DNA of 64,000 nucleotides from an uncultured Bacteroidales bacterium (lineage in GTDB: Bacteria; Bacteroidota; Bacteroidia; Bacteroidales; F082), in the NCBI GenBank assembly GCA_946405575.1, contig CAMJHP010000002.1:62001-126000 (forward strand), written 5' to 3'. The translations under genes and the position numbers were made by a program. Below are positions 1 to 9,553 of the stretch, piece by piece. Below the pieces are notes generated by a model that was not told where the DNA came from, searched no databases, and worked only from the letters and a program-made list of their open reading frames with translations. Positions within the stretch are counted from its first letter, which is position 1, and each line of letters begins with the position of its first letter.

Positions 1-206
1 GGCAGTTGTGGTTTCCCTGCATCAGAAGTATTTCCTATTACACCTGAAAGTAACACTTGTGAATAAGTGTTCCCGTCTGGTGCGGAAACAGATTCAAACG
101 ACAAGTTGTTGCCGTTAAAAGTGGCCGTATAGGTCACTTGTCCTTGGGCAACTATGGCAATCGCCATAATTCCCAACATCATCATGAAAGTAAATAGCTT
201 TTTCAT
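1..206 (-). CDS. N-terminus of secreted C25-propeptide-like protein (partial)
   Basis: The gene runs off the left edge, so only about 68 N-terminal residues are visible. It starts with a signal peptide (MKKLFTFMMMLGIMAIAIVAQG). The exported part then reads like a gingipain-family propeptide, with a beta-rich segment ending in a G-KPQLP motif; the G-x-P-x-LP signature is typical of Propeptide_C25. It was probably a secreted cysteine peptidase or a type IX cargo protein, which fits the type IX sorting domain on the next gene. The catalytic region lies outside the window, so peptidase activity cannot be confirmed. Confidence 0.6.
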   Translation of the reverse strand, partial: MKKLFTFMMMLGIMAIAIVAQGQVTYTATFNGNNLSFESVSAPDGNTYSQVLLSGVIGNTSDAGKPQL

Positions 207-465
207 AGCAGTAATTTTTTAATGGTTATTTGAGTATATAGTACTAGTCTGTTCCAAATTTGTTTCTATTGCCAAATTCTTATTCCACATTTTTAGTTCA
301 ATTTTATTCATTATTACGTGCTTAAGTCACAATCTTGGCTTATAATATCTATTCTTCAAATCAGTTCTTCTCCAAAAACTAAATAATACAAATCCAATCT
401 CAATTCTCAGCTTGATGGGCCAGCATCCGTTTCTTTTATAGCCAGCCCACCAAAGCCAAGGTGTT
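207..465. other. Intergenic, AT-rich, no gene seen
   Basis: This spacer lies between the start of the partial C25-like gene and the stop of the caspase-like gene. It is AT-rich. I found no convincing TAnnTTTG promoter for the leftward gene and no strong terminator hairpin. Confidence 0.4.
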
Positions 466-3400
466 TCATTTATCGTTTACCACTACTCTAGCTACTTGTA
501 TTGTGCCATCAGTAGCCATAACACGCAATATATAAATACCCTGTGGCAAACCTTCCACATTGATTTCATTAGTGCCAAGAACGGTTTTAATCTTTTGGCC
601 AAGCGTATTAAACAACTGCACTTGAGTAACTTCCATACCTTCTAAATGGACAAAGCCTGTGGTAGGATTAGGATAGACGGCAAGAGCTTCTGTGCCACAT
701 TCCAGTTTATCCACTACAGTAATGCCATCGGCGAACATGGGAATACCGTAGTCCTCATTGACTTCCCAAGCTTTGTATAGGCTGGGGCTTTCCTGCATGT
801 CCACCCAAGTATTAAGGGCATCCACCATAATGTTAGTCGAAGTGGAACCTACCATCACGCTTGTTTCCAATTGGCACGGACCAGTAGGAAGAAATTCCGC
901 ACATTCCGAGGCCAAACCCTGATTGTCGCCGAAAAGACCTGCTTGTCCGTAGTTGTTCCAAATATGGCCATAGCAGTTTTCCACCACGCAACCTTTCATG
1001 TTGTAACCCACTACGGAACCTTTGTATTCCATAAAACCATTCAACCCAGAAAGGACTTCAGCAAAGCAATTCTTTACCACGGCTTTGCCGCCCTGACTAT
1101 CTGATTCGTTGAAGCAAACAATCCCGCCAAACGACTGGGCGCTATACGAACCTTTAACGCTTCCATAGAAGAAGCAATTAACCACCTCTGCGTCGGCATA
1201 CCCGCCTTCCGAAAGGTTGTGATATACGATACCTCCTCCGTTCCTTGAAACCAAATAGTCATTATCACCATAGCAATAGGCGCAATTCCTTACAATGGAG
1301 TTTCTGTTCAATCCAACAATCATGCTACATTGGTCATCCCCTCCAGCCCTGATTTTTACCACACAACCGTCCACTACAGAGAGGGAATCGCAAATGCCCA
1401 CCAAACATCCATCAAAAAACTCGCCGCTGTTGATGTGATGGCCTGTAACAAACAAGCCTGTATTGACAACAAAGTCTTTCACGGTTCCGTGTTTAAGACA
1501 ACCGAACACGCCTATATCAAAAGCGGGATCAAAGTCAGGAGAATTATATGCGACATACAAGCCATCGATTGTATGACCGCCACCGTCAAAAGTACCCATG
1601 AAGGGATGTTCGCGGCTGCCGATGGGTGAAAAACGTCGATGCGCCCCGGCGTCAAGGTCGATGTCGCAAGTGAGCCTCACGGTACGCCCATCGAAATTGT
1701 CGGGCTCGCAGCCGTTCAGCCCGTTCACTGCGCTTATCAGCCAAGCCAAGCCTTCGGGCGTGGAGATTTCCGCATTGCCGTTGGCATCCATCACAAAGCC
1801 ATTAGGCTGCACTGTGACAGAATCAATCCATAAAGGATATTCTTCAATATAATGGGGCCATGGGTCTTTATTTCTTTCAATAGGTAACAATGAAAGGGCT
1901 TTCTCACAATTTATTAAATACAACTCGATGGATTCTGGTTTGTATTGTGCAAGTTTTCCTTTTGTTTTTATGCCATTATTTTCCATAGCCAAATATAGAT
2001 TACCCAAATCAATTGTTGCAAAAATGCTGTCAGCAATAGGAGTATCGGGGTTGACAATCAAATCCTCATACCATGCAATTGCGTCGACATAGTTTCCCAT
2101 AACCTCATCACAGCGATTTGCCATTGCGTTAGCCAGATGATTAAGCACTTCGTTGGAAACAATGGCTGTATTAGTCAGGTAATAAGTCTTCAAAGCAGCA
2201 TAGTCGTCTTCAATTAAGGCTTCCAAAGGAAGTAAATCCTTAAGAGCTATCTCTGCACTTGTGGTGTTTGGATACTCCTCTACTACTTGCATATATAGGG
2301 CTTTCGCAGCTACATATTCCCCCTCCTCACAAAGTGAGTCAGCTTGTAAAACAAGGTTTTGTTCTGCTGTCAATCCATCACTACAATCACCCATTATCCA
2401 TTGAGGTCCATACACGATGGAAGTTGTTGGTACATTGCTATACAAATGTTGATCTGGATTGAAGACACCGGTGTTCCCCCAAGCGTTCAAACAGAAATCA
2501 ACAATACCTCTGTCGCTTGGAATTATCGGGACTTCTCCGAAATCAACAAGTCCGTCATAGTAAACATAAGGGGTTGTACCCAATAATGTTTTCTCAATCA
2601 GGTTATAGCGTGTGAGCAATGGGTCACAAGCACTGGTCATATAGATTTCATAAGAAGTATTGTTATAAATATGCTGTGTATCATCTCCTACGAAAGCAGA
2701 ACAATCTCCCTTGAACTCGTTGATATTACACTTATTTAACAATTCAACACCGCGTCCATTATTATGAATCTGATTCATGAGCACCTCGCCCGTAGAGGCA
2801 TACATCCTAAGACCAGTACCAACACATCCTGAAATATCATTGCCATATACTCTCATATCAACCCTACCGCCGGAATTGCTTGAAACAGAGCTTCCACAAC
2901 GAGTTAGTTTGATACCATGATGGTTTGAGGCCTTGATAGTGTCACCTATCAATTTGTATTTTAAACAATTTCGGACATCGATGGCCACGTTTTTGGTCGG
3001 ATTATCAAAAGTACAATTGATCACAGTCAAGTCACCGATAGATGGAGTAGATGCAATAGTTGACAATTGTGGCACGTACACCAACTCTGTATTATAAAAC
3101 CTTGCATTGTCAATGGAAAGGTGGAGCGCATTCCCCTCAACTTTCATATTATGGAACTGCAACTCCGAACCATTATTTTGTATAAAATTCCCTTTGATGA
3201 TTAATGAGTTGTCATTTGCTCCGTTAAAGGTCACTTGTCCATCAATAATTAAAGTGCCACCGTCTTCCACTGTAAAAGTAGCATTATTACATAATGTCAC
3301 ATCACTAATGCCTGTAAAAGTGACGGTTTGGCCATTACACACAGTAAAGTCGCTTGAAACCCCTATGATTCCACGGTGGATTTCCGAGTAAAGAGGAATA

Positions 3401-4350
3401 CCATAAAGTAAAGTTGGATATTGTAAGCAAACATTTGAACCGATGCCGCCAATGTCGTCATAGACAGGGATTTCGTAGTTTGAATCACGATGTGCCATCC
3501 AAGCATAAGCTTCTTGCATGGAAATGAACCCATCATTAATGTTATTATCGGCCGATATGTAAAGTGTATCATCATAATGGATTTCACCGCTAGGCGATTC
3601 TCCATTAACGGCAGAAAACATATGAAAATTAAACTCTCCATGAATAGCAGTATTCTCTTCACAGTTTTCATTCTCTATAATAGAAGTGCCGTATTTAGTT
3701 CTATCATCTGCAGGATATGCAGACTGATTATATTGACAAGCGGCAATAAAAACGGAGTTATTAGATGAAAGATCATCCATAAAACCACCACTATGACACT
3801 GTTGCATCCAAAAGGCTTTTCTATGCACTGGTAACGGATCAAGCAACGCGGCAAACTGGGAATCGCTCATGTTACCATCAATTAAGCAAAAGTAAGAATG
3901 TCCGTTGGAAAAACCGCCATGGTCAAACACCCAAACAAACAAGAAATCATTTTCCGTTAGTTGTGGCATACCATTTGTACCATACCGAAATCCAGTAAAT
4001 ACATTTGTCACATTAGCAACGGTAGCTGCAAAATCCGTAACAATAACGCCTTCAGGCACTTGGTAACGAGGACATTGTGACGGGTAGTCTACACCATCTG
4101 CAAACAACACAAAAATATTCTCCCGACTATATCCATTTGCCTGTAGCAACTCCCACATCAAATACGTATCATTCCAAAATTCTTGCATGGGTGCGTTGGT
4201 GACCCCACCATTACTATCAGATTTCCATCGATCCTGTTCGGGAACATTTTTGGCCGCATAGTCGCCTGTAATCAACACTGCATATTTATTCTGCGCGTTT
4301 ACAGAAAAGGCCATGCAGATAAAAGCCATAATGATTAATACTTTTTTCAT
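466..4350 (-). CDS. Secreted caspase-fold (C13/C25-like) protein with type IX sorting domain
   Basis: This 1294-residue protein has a signal peptide (residues 1-19, cut near VNA-Q). A caspase-like domain follows, with a His in FDHGG (about H144) and a Cys in QQCHSGGF (about C185), matching the His-Cys dyad of clan CD peptidases such as legumain. Next come a beta-helix-like region (about 340-640), a TPR-like helical stretch (about 660-850), a GLUG-like segment (TFDGGGHTIDGLYV, about 925), and a C-terminal type IX sorting domain that begins YPNPTTG and ends with LPQGIYILRV. It is predicted to be exported across the outer membrane and surface-attached or released. The caspase fold at the N-terminus of such a long repeat protein is unusual. 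The substrate is unknown. Confidence 0.8.
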   Translation of the reverse strand: MKKVLIIMAFICMAFSVNAQNKYAVLITGDYAAKNVPEQDRWKSDSNGGVTNAPMQEFWNDTYLMWELLQANGYSRENIFVLFADGVDYPSQCPRYQVPEGVIVTDFAATVANVTNVFTGFRYGTNGMPQLTENDFLFVWVFDHGGFSNGHSYFCLIDGNMSDSQFAALLDPLPVHRKAFWMQQCHSGGFMDDLSSNNSVFIAACQYNQSAYPADDRTKYGTSIIENENCEENTAIHGEFNFHMFSAVNGESPSGEIHYDDTLYISADNNINDGFISMQEAYAWMAHRDSNYEIPVYDDIGGIGSNVCLQYPTLLYGIPLYSEIHRGIIGVSSDFTVCNGQTVTFTGISDVTLCNNATFTVEDGGTLIIDGQVTFNGANDNSLIIKGNFIQNNGSELQFHNMKVEGNALHLSIDNARFYNTELVYVPQLSTIASTPSIGDLTVINCTFDNPTKNVAIDVRNCLKYKLIGDTIKASNHHGIKLTRCGSSVSSNSGGRVDMRVYGNDISGCVGTGLRMYASTGEVLMNQIHNNGRGVELLNKCNINEFKGDCSAFVGDDTQHIYNNTSYEIYMTSACDPLLTRYNLIEKTLLGTTPYVYYDGLVDFGEVPIIPSDRGIVDFCLNAWGNTGVFNPDQHLYSNVPTTSIVYGPQWIMGDCSDGLTAEQNLVLQADSLCEEGEYVAAKALYMQVVEEYPNTTSAEIALKDLLPLEALIEDDYAALKTYYLTNTAIVSNEVLNHLANAMANRCDEVMGNYVDAIAWYEDLIVNPDTPIADSIFATIDLGNLYLAMENNGIKTKGKLAQYKPESIELYLINCEKALSLLPIERNKDPWPHYIEEYPLWIDSVTVQPNGFVMDANGNAEISTPEGLAWLISAVNGLNGCEPDNFDGRTVRLTCDIDLDAGAHRRFSPIGSREHPFMGTFDGGGHTIDGLYVAYNSPDFDPAFDIGVFGCLKHGTVKDFVVNTGLFVTGHHINSGEFFDGCLVGICDSLSVVDGCVVKIRAGGDDQCSMIVGLNRNSIVRNCAYCYGDNDYLVSRNGGGIVYHNLSEGGYADAEVVNCFFYGSVKGSYSAQSFGGIVCFNESDSQGGKAVVKNCFAEVLSGLNGFMEYKGSVVGYNMKGCVVENCYGHIWNNYGQAGLFGDNQGLASECAEFLPTGPCQLETSVMVGSTSTNIMVDALNTWVDMQESPSLYKAWEVNEDYGIPMFADGITVVDKLECGTEALAVYPNPTTGFVHLEGMEVTQVQLFNTLGQKIKTVLGTNEINVEGLPQGIYILRVMATDGTIQVARVVVNDK

Positions 4351-4385
4351 ATTACTGAAGATTTAGCGGGTTGTTATCTGGTTTC

Positions 4386-4466
4386 TTGATGAATTGAACA
4401 TTTCCCTATCTTTGCCACGCAAAAACAGGTATTATGAAATACTAAGGGCTTATGCCCTTTTTGTTT
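4386..4466 (+). promoter_or_regulatory. Orphan plus-strand promoter followed by terminator (possible small RNA)
   Basis: A TTG (4386-4388), an 18-nt spacer and TATCTTTG (4407-4414) match the Bacteroidota promoter. About 30 nt downstream lies a perfect hairpin AAGGGC-TTAT-GCCCTT (4444-4459) followed by TTTGTTT. No plus-strand gene follows; the only reading frame is a three-codon ORF (MKY). Promoter plus terminator with about 45 nt between them could make a small RNA or be the remnant of a lost gene. Confidence 0.35.
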
Positions 4467-4596
4467 AGATTATCTTGTTTTGCTCTAGGTGCTTTAAAGA
4501 TGAGCGATCTTCCACAACGGCAAAATCTTTGTAAGCACCTTTTTGTATGGCCTCACCAAGGAGGCTAAATCCGATGATTTTATTCTTCCCTTTCAT
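4465..4596 (-). CDS. Possible 43-residue small protein
   Basis: An ATG-initiated ORF (MKGKNKIIGFSLLGEAIQKG...) too short for the ORF track. It begins 16 nt after the DUF3244 gene stop, so it could be co-transcribed with it. It has no signal peptide and I recognise no family. The stop codon sits at the edge of the plus-strand terminator T-tract. It may be a real small protein or a remnant of a larger gene. Confidence 0.3.
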   Translation of the reverse strand: MKGKNKIIGFSLLGEAIQKGAYKDFAVVEDRSSLKHLEQNKII

Positions 4597-4612
4597 AATA
4601 TAGCTTTATTCA

Positions 4613-5002
4613 TCAATCTGTTACTGTAAACTCACCATAATATTCATCACCATTTGAGAGCGTGAAGGTGACAATGTAATTTCCCGCATTGGGGATGTAA
4701 ACCTGTAGGCCATTCGGCGTAAATACAGAAAGGCATTGTACCGAAACACCGGCAACAGTGGCAACCTCCACTGATACCTGCCCCATGTTTTCATTAAATA
4801 CAACGGTCAGCACATGGCCATCAATAGAAGGGCTGATAGAGCCACTTCTATCTGACCCACTTAGACCGGCATGCTCTTTTACTTCAATGTTTATTCCTTC
4901 TTCTTTCTCGTTTTTAATTTTGGCAAAGCCATGAGCGTAGCATAATGCTCCCGAAAGAAACAAGCAGAGCATCATAACCAATGTTGTTACTTTTTTCATC
5001 AT
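4613..5002 (-). CDS. DUF3244-like small secreted protein
   Basis: This 129-residue protein has a signal peptide (about 1-23, ending ALCYAHG). A compact beta-sandwich-like domain follows, with the pattern PSIDGHVLTVVFNENMGQVS and a C-terminal YIVTFTLSNGDEYYGEF. That is the look of the DUF3244 family, common small exported proteins of gut Bacteroidales, function unknown. A -7 element (TACTTTTG on the minus strand, 5028-5035) lies about 25 nt upstream of the start, which supports this start codon. Confidence 0.7.
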   Translation of the reverse strand: MMKKVTTLVMMLCLFLSGALCYAHGFAKIKNEKEEGINIEVKEHAGLSGSDRSGSISPSIDGHVLTVVFNENMGQVSVEVATVAGVSVQCLSVFTPNGLQVYIPNAGNYIVTFTLSNGDEYYGEFTVTD

Positions 5003-5332
5003 AATTGTTGTTTAAAGGTTACGGAAGCAAAAGTATAGTAAAATATACACTATTTTGCTGGAGAAAAGTTGGAATTTTTTAATATCAGGTGGGGGCAGCT
5101 GATAATCAATAAGTTACGGTTTTGTCAAAAAGGAGAAACGGCACGTTTTCCAACATTTTTCCAACATTTTCACACCAAATGCAAACAAAATGCAATCAAA
5201 AAACCTATTCTGTAAATGGATAAAATAGGGTTTTTCTTCTTTAGTAAGATACCTATGAAACAGAAGATTAGCTATTAATTATCAACTGATTAACGTAATA
5301 ATTGAATAACTGAAAACGACCTATCTTTCAAC
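5003..5332. other. Intergenic region with minus-strand -7 element
   Basis: This 330-nt AT-rich spacer contains the -7 element for the DUF3244 gene (5028-5035, TACTTTTG on the minus strand), with no good -33 TTG at 19 nt. The rest, including a short direct repeat (tttccaacatttttccaacatttt, about 5147-5170), contains no gene that I can support. Confidence 0.45.
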
Positions 5333-7654
5333 TTATTCAACCATTTCCCAATATCCACTATATCCACTCCCAACATAATGAATATGCCTCATCATGCTGA
5401 TATGCCGCTTGATAGTGCGCACGCCTTTATGACTTTTTTCGGCAAGTTCCTCAGTGGTAATCTTCGGATTGTCTTTGATTTGCTTCTCTATCCATGCATC
5501 AAGATCATCATCTATGAATCCATTTCTTTGAGTGTCATCTTGGGTGCCATCTTGAGTGCCATTTTGAGCACCACAAAGCCCTTCTGCGACTTTCAAAACA
5601 TAGGCCTCCATGTTTTCTTTTACTCCAAGCTTTCTCTGAAGGCTTTCATTTTGTTTCTTGATGGCCGAGTAAGAAACGTTTTTTAGCGCCGCAATCTCAC
5701 TTCCGCTTAATCCCAACAGATACAGATGACAAAGCGATAAGTCACTATGTTTCAAACTGGAGCATTGGATTAACAGCATATGGTCAAAACCATCATAATT
5801 CCTTGCTACGGCCTCTCCGAGTTGTTCGAAATCCTCGTCTTTGAGAGCAATGCCAAGATCGTGTGCGACATCGCGAGTAGTGACGTGTTTGCCTTTTGTC
5901 TTGTTGAGAATATACCGACATATCGGCTCTTTCAGGAAAGTCAAACGTCGTTGCTTAGCTTCTTCGTGTTGCAGATTCAAGGCTTTTTTCAATATGTTCA
6001 CCTGCTCTTCTCTTTTTTGCAGGTTTTTTCGTAAAGCCTCCTGTTTCTTTTGGAAGGCTAAACGCTCCGTTTCTAATTCTTCTTTATGACGATCCTTAGT
6101 CTTTTCTATCTCTTTTTCTGATTTATCTTTTTGCATCCTTAACTCCTCTTCATGTCGTCTTTGGGTCTCAGTCATCCACTGCAGGTGTTTCCTTTTTACC
6201 TCTTCCAACTTCTGTTCGGTTTCAGCTTGTAATCGTTTCAATTCTTCCTCATACCGCTTTTCAGTTTCTTCCAATGTCTTGCCGGCCTCTGCCTGCCATG
6301 ACCTCAGTTCCTTTTCATGCTCTTGTTCCGTTTCTCCAAGCATTTTATTTGCTTTCTCTTGTTGTTCCTTCAAAAGTTTTTTACTTCTTAGCTGTGCCAC
6401 AATAATAATCGCCAAAACAACTGCAATTACAATGGGAATAATAATTCCAATAGTTTTTCTGATAGACTCTCTTCGAGTTATTTCAACCTCTTTCTCTTGC
6501 TTTTGGTTCAAATATGTTTGAAACATATCTTTGAGTTTAGAGACCATTGCCTTGTTTTCTCCTTCTGACTCCTTATAGCTAGCCAATATATGCATACATA
6601 TATCTTTTTTTTCATTATTTCCAAGGCTGTCATAGACGATACGCAAATAATCCGCAGCTTGTATTTGATATGCTACATTATCTTTTCCTTCAAGAACGGG
6701 TTCCAAATAGAAAAGAGCAGAATCATACACTCTTTCATCCGTATAAATAACACCTATGATCAAGAAACGTACTAGTTGCTCCTTTTGGCTATCTGCCTGT
6801 AAAACAATACGTTTTAGTTTATCTAACGATGAATCACTTCCAAACCCAAGTTGATAGTCACTTAGTGCCTTATTTGACACGATGTCTCTGTAAAGAAGAT
6901 TGTTGGTACTTGTCATTTTTTCTAAAGCCTGTCCAAAGTATAAGCTAGCCTTATCAGGTTCGTTCATTTTATTATATTGTTTTCCAATATGATAAAGTAT
7001 GTTGGAAATACCGTTTGATGTTGTAGGCTCAATCGTACAAAACGCAAAAGCTCTTTCATAGCAAGCAATGGCAGACTCCATAATATACTGCTCAGAAAAT
7101 AGATCTCCCAAACGATTATAAATATTCGCCATAAATTGTGCTTTCTTACCAATCAATGCCTTGTCTTCAAAATGTCCCTCCATTAATTCCAACGTCTTCA
7201 GGTATTCAGAACAAGTTTTCACGACATCGTCATTTTCATCATATCCAACACCATTAACATAATGTGCCCGAGCATCCAAAAACACATTTTGTTCTCGTTG
7301 GGACACATCGGGCGTGTTTGCCATCAATGAATCGAAATAATCCACAGCCCGTAATAAATCTTCTCGGTTACTTTGTTCAAAATAGTTCTTATACAGCAGT
7401 TCCGAAATCAGCAGCTGAACATATTGCCCATTAAACTCATCAAGGCTGTCGGCCTGGGGACTTGCCGCAAACTGTTTCAGCACAGCAAAAGCACTATCTG
7501 GTTGTCGCCACATGAGGCTATCAATGGTAGCCAACTCAGGTAACGGCTTCTCCATCGGCTCTACCATCTTCTTTTTCGGAGGGTCGCAAGCCACCATTAA
7601 AGCCATCAATATCACCGCTATCCAAATACCGGTGAGAGGTATATGTTTTTTCAT
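5333..7654 (-). CDS. Membrane-anchored TPR regulator with C-terminal helix-turn-helix domains
   Basis: I place the start at the second ATG (7654), giving 773 residues. The track start (7675) sits almost at the predicted transcription start set by TACTTTTG on the minus strand (7681-7688), while the internal ATG begins a proper signal/lipoprotein sequence ending LMVACDPP. Residues about 40-390 are helical TPR-like repeats. A transmembrane segment follows (IGIIIPIVIAVVLAIIIVAQL), then a long charged coiled coil, a LuxR-like HTH (LSGSEIAALKNVSYSAIKKQ) and a C-terminal winged-helix-like segment (KITTEELAEKSHKGVRTIKRH). This matches a Bacteroidota class in which a periplasmic TPR sensor is joined through the membrane to a cytoplasmic DNA-binding end. 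Target genes are unknown; the adjacent secreted proteins are candidates. Confidence 0.75.
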   Translation of the reverse strand: MKKHIPLTGIWIAVILMALMVACDPPKKKMVEPMEKPLPELATIDSLMWRQPDSAFAVLKQFAASPQADSLDEFNGQYVQLLISELLYKNYFEQSNREDLLRAVDYFDSLMANTPDVSQREQNVFLDARAHYVNGVGYDENDDVVKTCSEYLKTLELMEGHFEDKALIGKKAQFMANIYNRLGDLFSEQYIMESAIACYERAFAFCTIEPTTSNGISNILYHIGKQYNKMNEPDKASLYFGQALEKMTSTNNLLYRDIVSNKALSDYQLGFGSDSSLDKLKRIVLQADSQKEQLVRFLIIGVIYTDERVYDSALFYLEPVLEGKDNVAYQIQAADYLRIVYDSLGNNEKKDICMHILASYKESEGENKAMVSKLKDMFQTYLNQKQEKEVEITRRESIRKTIGIIIPIVIAVVLAIIIVAQLRSKKLLKEQQEKANKMLGETEQEHEKELRSWQAEAGKTLEETEKRYEEELKRLQAETEQKLEEVKRKHLQWMTETQRRHEEELRMQKDKSEKEIEKTKDRHKEELETERLAFQKKQEALRKNLQKREEQVNILKKALNLQHEEAKQRRLTFLKEPICRYILNKTKGKHVTTRDVAHDLGIALKDEDFEQLGEAVARNYDGFDHMLLIQCSSLKHSDLSLCHLYLLGLSGSEIAALKNVSYSAIKKQNESLQRKLGVKENMEAYVLKVAEGLCGAQNGTQDGTQDDTQRNGFIDDDLDAWIEKQIKDNPKITTEELAEKSHKGVRTIKRHISMMRHIHYVGSGYSGYWEMVE

Positions 7655-7743
7655 TCCAAATTCAATTTTCAACATTTCTGCAAAAGTAGTTAAAATCTGC
7701 TATGCTTAGCAAGAATTATTGTTTTACATTAAATTTATCCTAC

Positions 7744-7877
7744 AATTCATAAAAAATGCGAATATCAGAGAAAAATTTCAGCAAGGGAACTCAAAAAATG
7801 TGTCAAAAACATTGCGATTTAGCAAAATTGATGTATTTTTGCATGAAATTTTCCTCCAAATTCATAAAAATTGCGAA
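7744..7877 (+). promoter_or_regulatory. abiE promoter bracketed by 19-bp direct repeats
   Basis: A TTG (7812-7814), 19 nt and TATTTTTG (7834-7841) form an excellent promoter. Two copies of a 19-mer (aattcataaaaaatgcgaa at 7744-7762, aattcataaaaattgcgaa at 7859-7877, one mismatch) lie on either side, the second directly before the AbiEi start codon. AbiEi antitoxins repress their own promoter, so these repeats are candidate operators. Confidence 0.6.
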
Positions 7878-7878
7878 A

Positions 7879-8640
7879 ATGGCATCAAAAATACAGCAAA
7901 TAATGGAGTTGGTTCCCCACGATTCGGTCTTGCTCGGTTCATGGCTCTCCGAACATGGGTTGAATGCCCAAGGCCAGTATGCCTACATGAAAAGCGGTTG
8001 GCTTACCCGGATAACAAAGGGGGTGTATAAAATGAAAGGTGCTACACCGTCTCTCATGGCAATTATATCTTCCTACAACACCCAACTCGACAAGCATTGC
8101 ATCGTTGGAGCCTTCACGGCTTTGCAACTGCGCGGCTATGCACATTATCTGCCGATGGGAAAACCCAAGGCATATCTTTTTACTGACAGGAAAAACAAGC
8201 TGCCCTCGTGGATAGTGAACGGCGATTGGGACATGTCGGTGAAGTACATGACCACTTCCTTCCTCGGCGAGGGTTTGTTGGGTGTCGAATCCATGACCAT
8301 CGAACAATTTGACTTATTAGTGTCGTCGCCCGAGCGTGCCATATTGGAGTGTTTGTACCTGTCTGAGTCCGCTTCTTCATTGCTCGATGTCTATTACATC
8401 ATGGAAGGCCTTACAACACTCCGTCCAAAACTGGTACAGACTTTATTGGAGTCATGCACTTCGCTGAAAGTCAAAAGGCTCTTTCTCTACATGACCGAGA
8501 AAGCCAACCATCCTTGGTACAAGGCACTGGATCTTGATCGTGTAAGCCTCGGAACTTCAAGGTTGATGGTCTCACCAACAGGAAAATACATAAGTAAGTA
8601 TAACATGACCATTCCAAAAGAACTTGCTGAATATGAATGA
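7879..8640 (+). CDS. abiEi: AbiEi-like antitoxin, type IV toxin-antitoxin
   Basis: The track ORF starts at 7756, but the promoter at 7812-7841 predicts transcription from about 7848. The first usable ATG after it is 7879 (MASKIQQIMELVPHDS), giving 253 residues. The N-terminal region has the winged-helix pattern of AbiEi/DUF6088 proteins (SWLSEHGLNAQGQYAYMKSG, then LTRITKGVYKM), and the rest is the usual antitoxin C-terminal domain. In the AbiE family this protein neutralises the nucleotidyltransferase toxin and represses the operon. It overlaps the toxin gene by 8 nt, the standard coupled arrangement. Confidence 0.8.
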   Translation: MASKIQQIMELVPHDSVLLGSWLSEHGLNAQGQYAYMKSGWLTRITKGVYKMKGATPSLMAIISSYNTQLDKHCIVGAFTALQLRGYAHYLPMGKPKAYLFTDRKNKLPSWIVNGDWDMSVKYMTTSFLGEGLLGVESMTIEQFDLLVSSPERAILECLYLSESASSLLDVYYIMEGLTTLRPKLVQTLLESCTSLKVKRLFLYMTEKANHPWYKALDLDRVSLGTSRLMVSPTGKYISKYNMTIPKELAEYE

Positions 8641-9553
8641 GAACAATTTAAACAGGCGTATCTACGCGCAGAAAGTGGAGTTGCTGCTTCGCCTCGTTCC
8701 TATTATAATGGATGAAGGTGTGTTCGCCGTTCATGGCGGATCGGCCATTAACCTGTTTCTGAAAAATCTGCCACGGTATTCCGTGGACATAGACTTAACC
8801 TATATACCGTTGGCAGACCGGGCCACAAGCATTGCCGACATCAATCTGCATTTGAAATCCATTTGCGAGAAGGCAAAACGGGCATTCAAAGGGATGCATA
8901 TAGTGCCAAAATTTGACACCTGCAAGTTGCTGTGTGAATATCAAGGTCGGCAAGTGAAGGTTGAGGTTAACCAAACAAAGAGAGGTATCGTTGGCGGTGA
9001 CGTACTTACCTTGCCTTTGAGTGATAAGGCGCAAAACGAGTTTTCCCTCTATTGCGAGGCCAAGATTGTACCGTTAACACTTCTGTATGGCGGAAAAATT
9101 GCAGCCGCCCTGTCGCGCCAGCATCCACGTGATTTGTTTGATGTGAAATATATGGACTTGCCATTAAGTGATTGCCGCGAAGGCTTGATCTTTTGTTTGC
9201 TTGGCAGCGACAGGCCGATACACGAGTCATTGGTGCCAAGCCTCATTGACCAACACGAAGCAATGGCCAATCAGTTTGATGGAATGACCGGCATTCCATT
9301 CACATACGATGAATTTGAAGCTACCCGCTCCAAATTGATTGACGATGTGAAAGCCATAATAACTGAAGCAGATAGGGAGTTTCTTGTCAGCTTTGAGTCT
9401 GGGCAACCTCAATGGGATGGCTATGAGTTTGAATACTTCAAAAATTATCCATCTGTTCAATGGAAGTTTCTCAACCTTCAAAAACTCGCCAAACAGAACC
9501 ATCAGAAACTAAACGAGGAAGCTGATAAGTTGCGTTGTATTTGGAATCAATAA
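8633..9553 (+). CDS. abiEii: AbiEii-like nucleotidyltransferase toxin
   Basis: The track start (8624) is a TTG. The ATG at 8633 overlaps the antitoxin stop and gives a 306-residue protein. The nucleotidyltransferase signature is clear: GGSAINLF followed by YSVDIDLTYIP, i.e. a GS motif and a DxD metal site. Further on, LYGGKIAAALSRQHPRDLFDVKYM is the typical C-terminal AbiEii motif. The family transfers nucleotides to targets such as tRNA and halts growth during phage infection. Size and motifs look intact. Confidence 0.85.
   Translation: MNENNLNRRIYAQKVELLLRLVPIIMDEGVFAVHGGSAINLFLKNLPRYSVDIDLTYIPLADRATSIADINLHLKSICEKAKRAFKGMHIVPKFDTCKLLCEYQGRQVKVEVNQTKRGIVGGDVLTLPLSDKAQNEFSLYCEAKIVPLTLLYGGKIAAALSRQHPRDLFDVKYMDLPLSDCREGLIFCLLGSDRPIHESLVPSLIDQHEAMANQFDGMTGIPFTYDEFEATRSKLIDDVKAIITEADREFLVSFESGQPQWDGYEFEYFKNYPSVQWKFLNLQKLAKQNHQKLNEEADKLRCIWNQ

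Noticed and set aside
3107-3391. 94-aa plus-strand ORF and other plus ORFs across 871-3768
   Set aside because: All are antisense to the 1294-residue secreted protein and show no domain or promoter.
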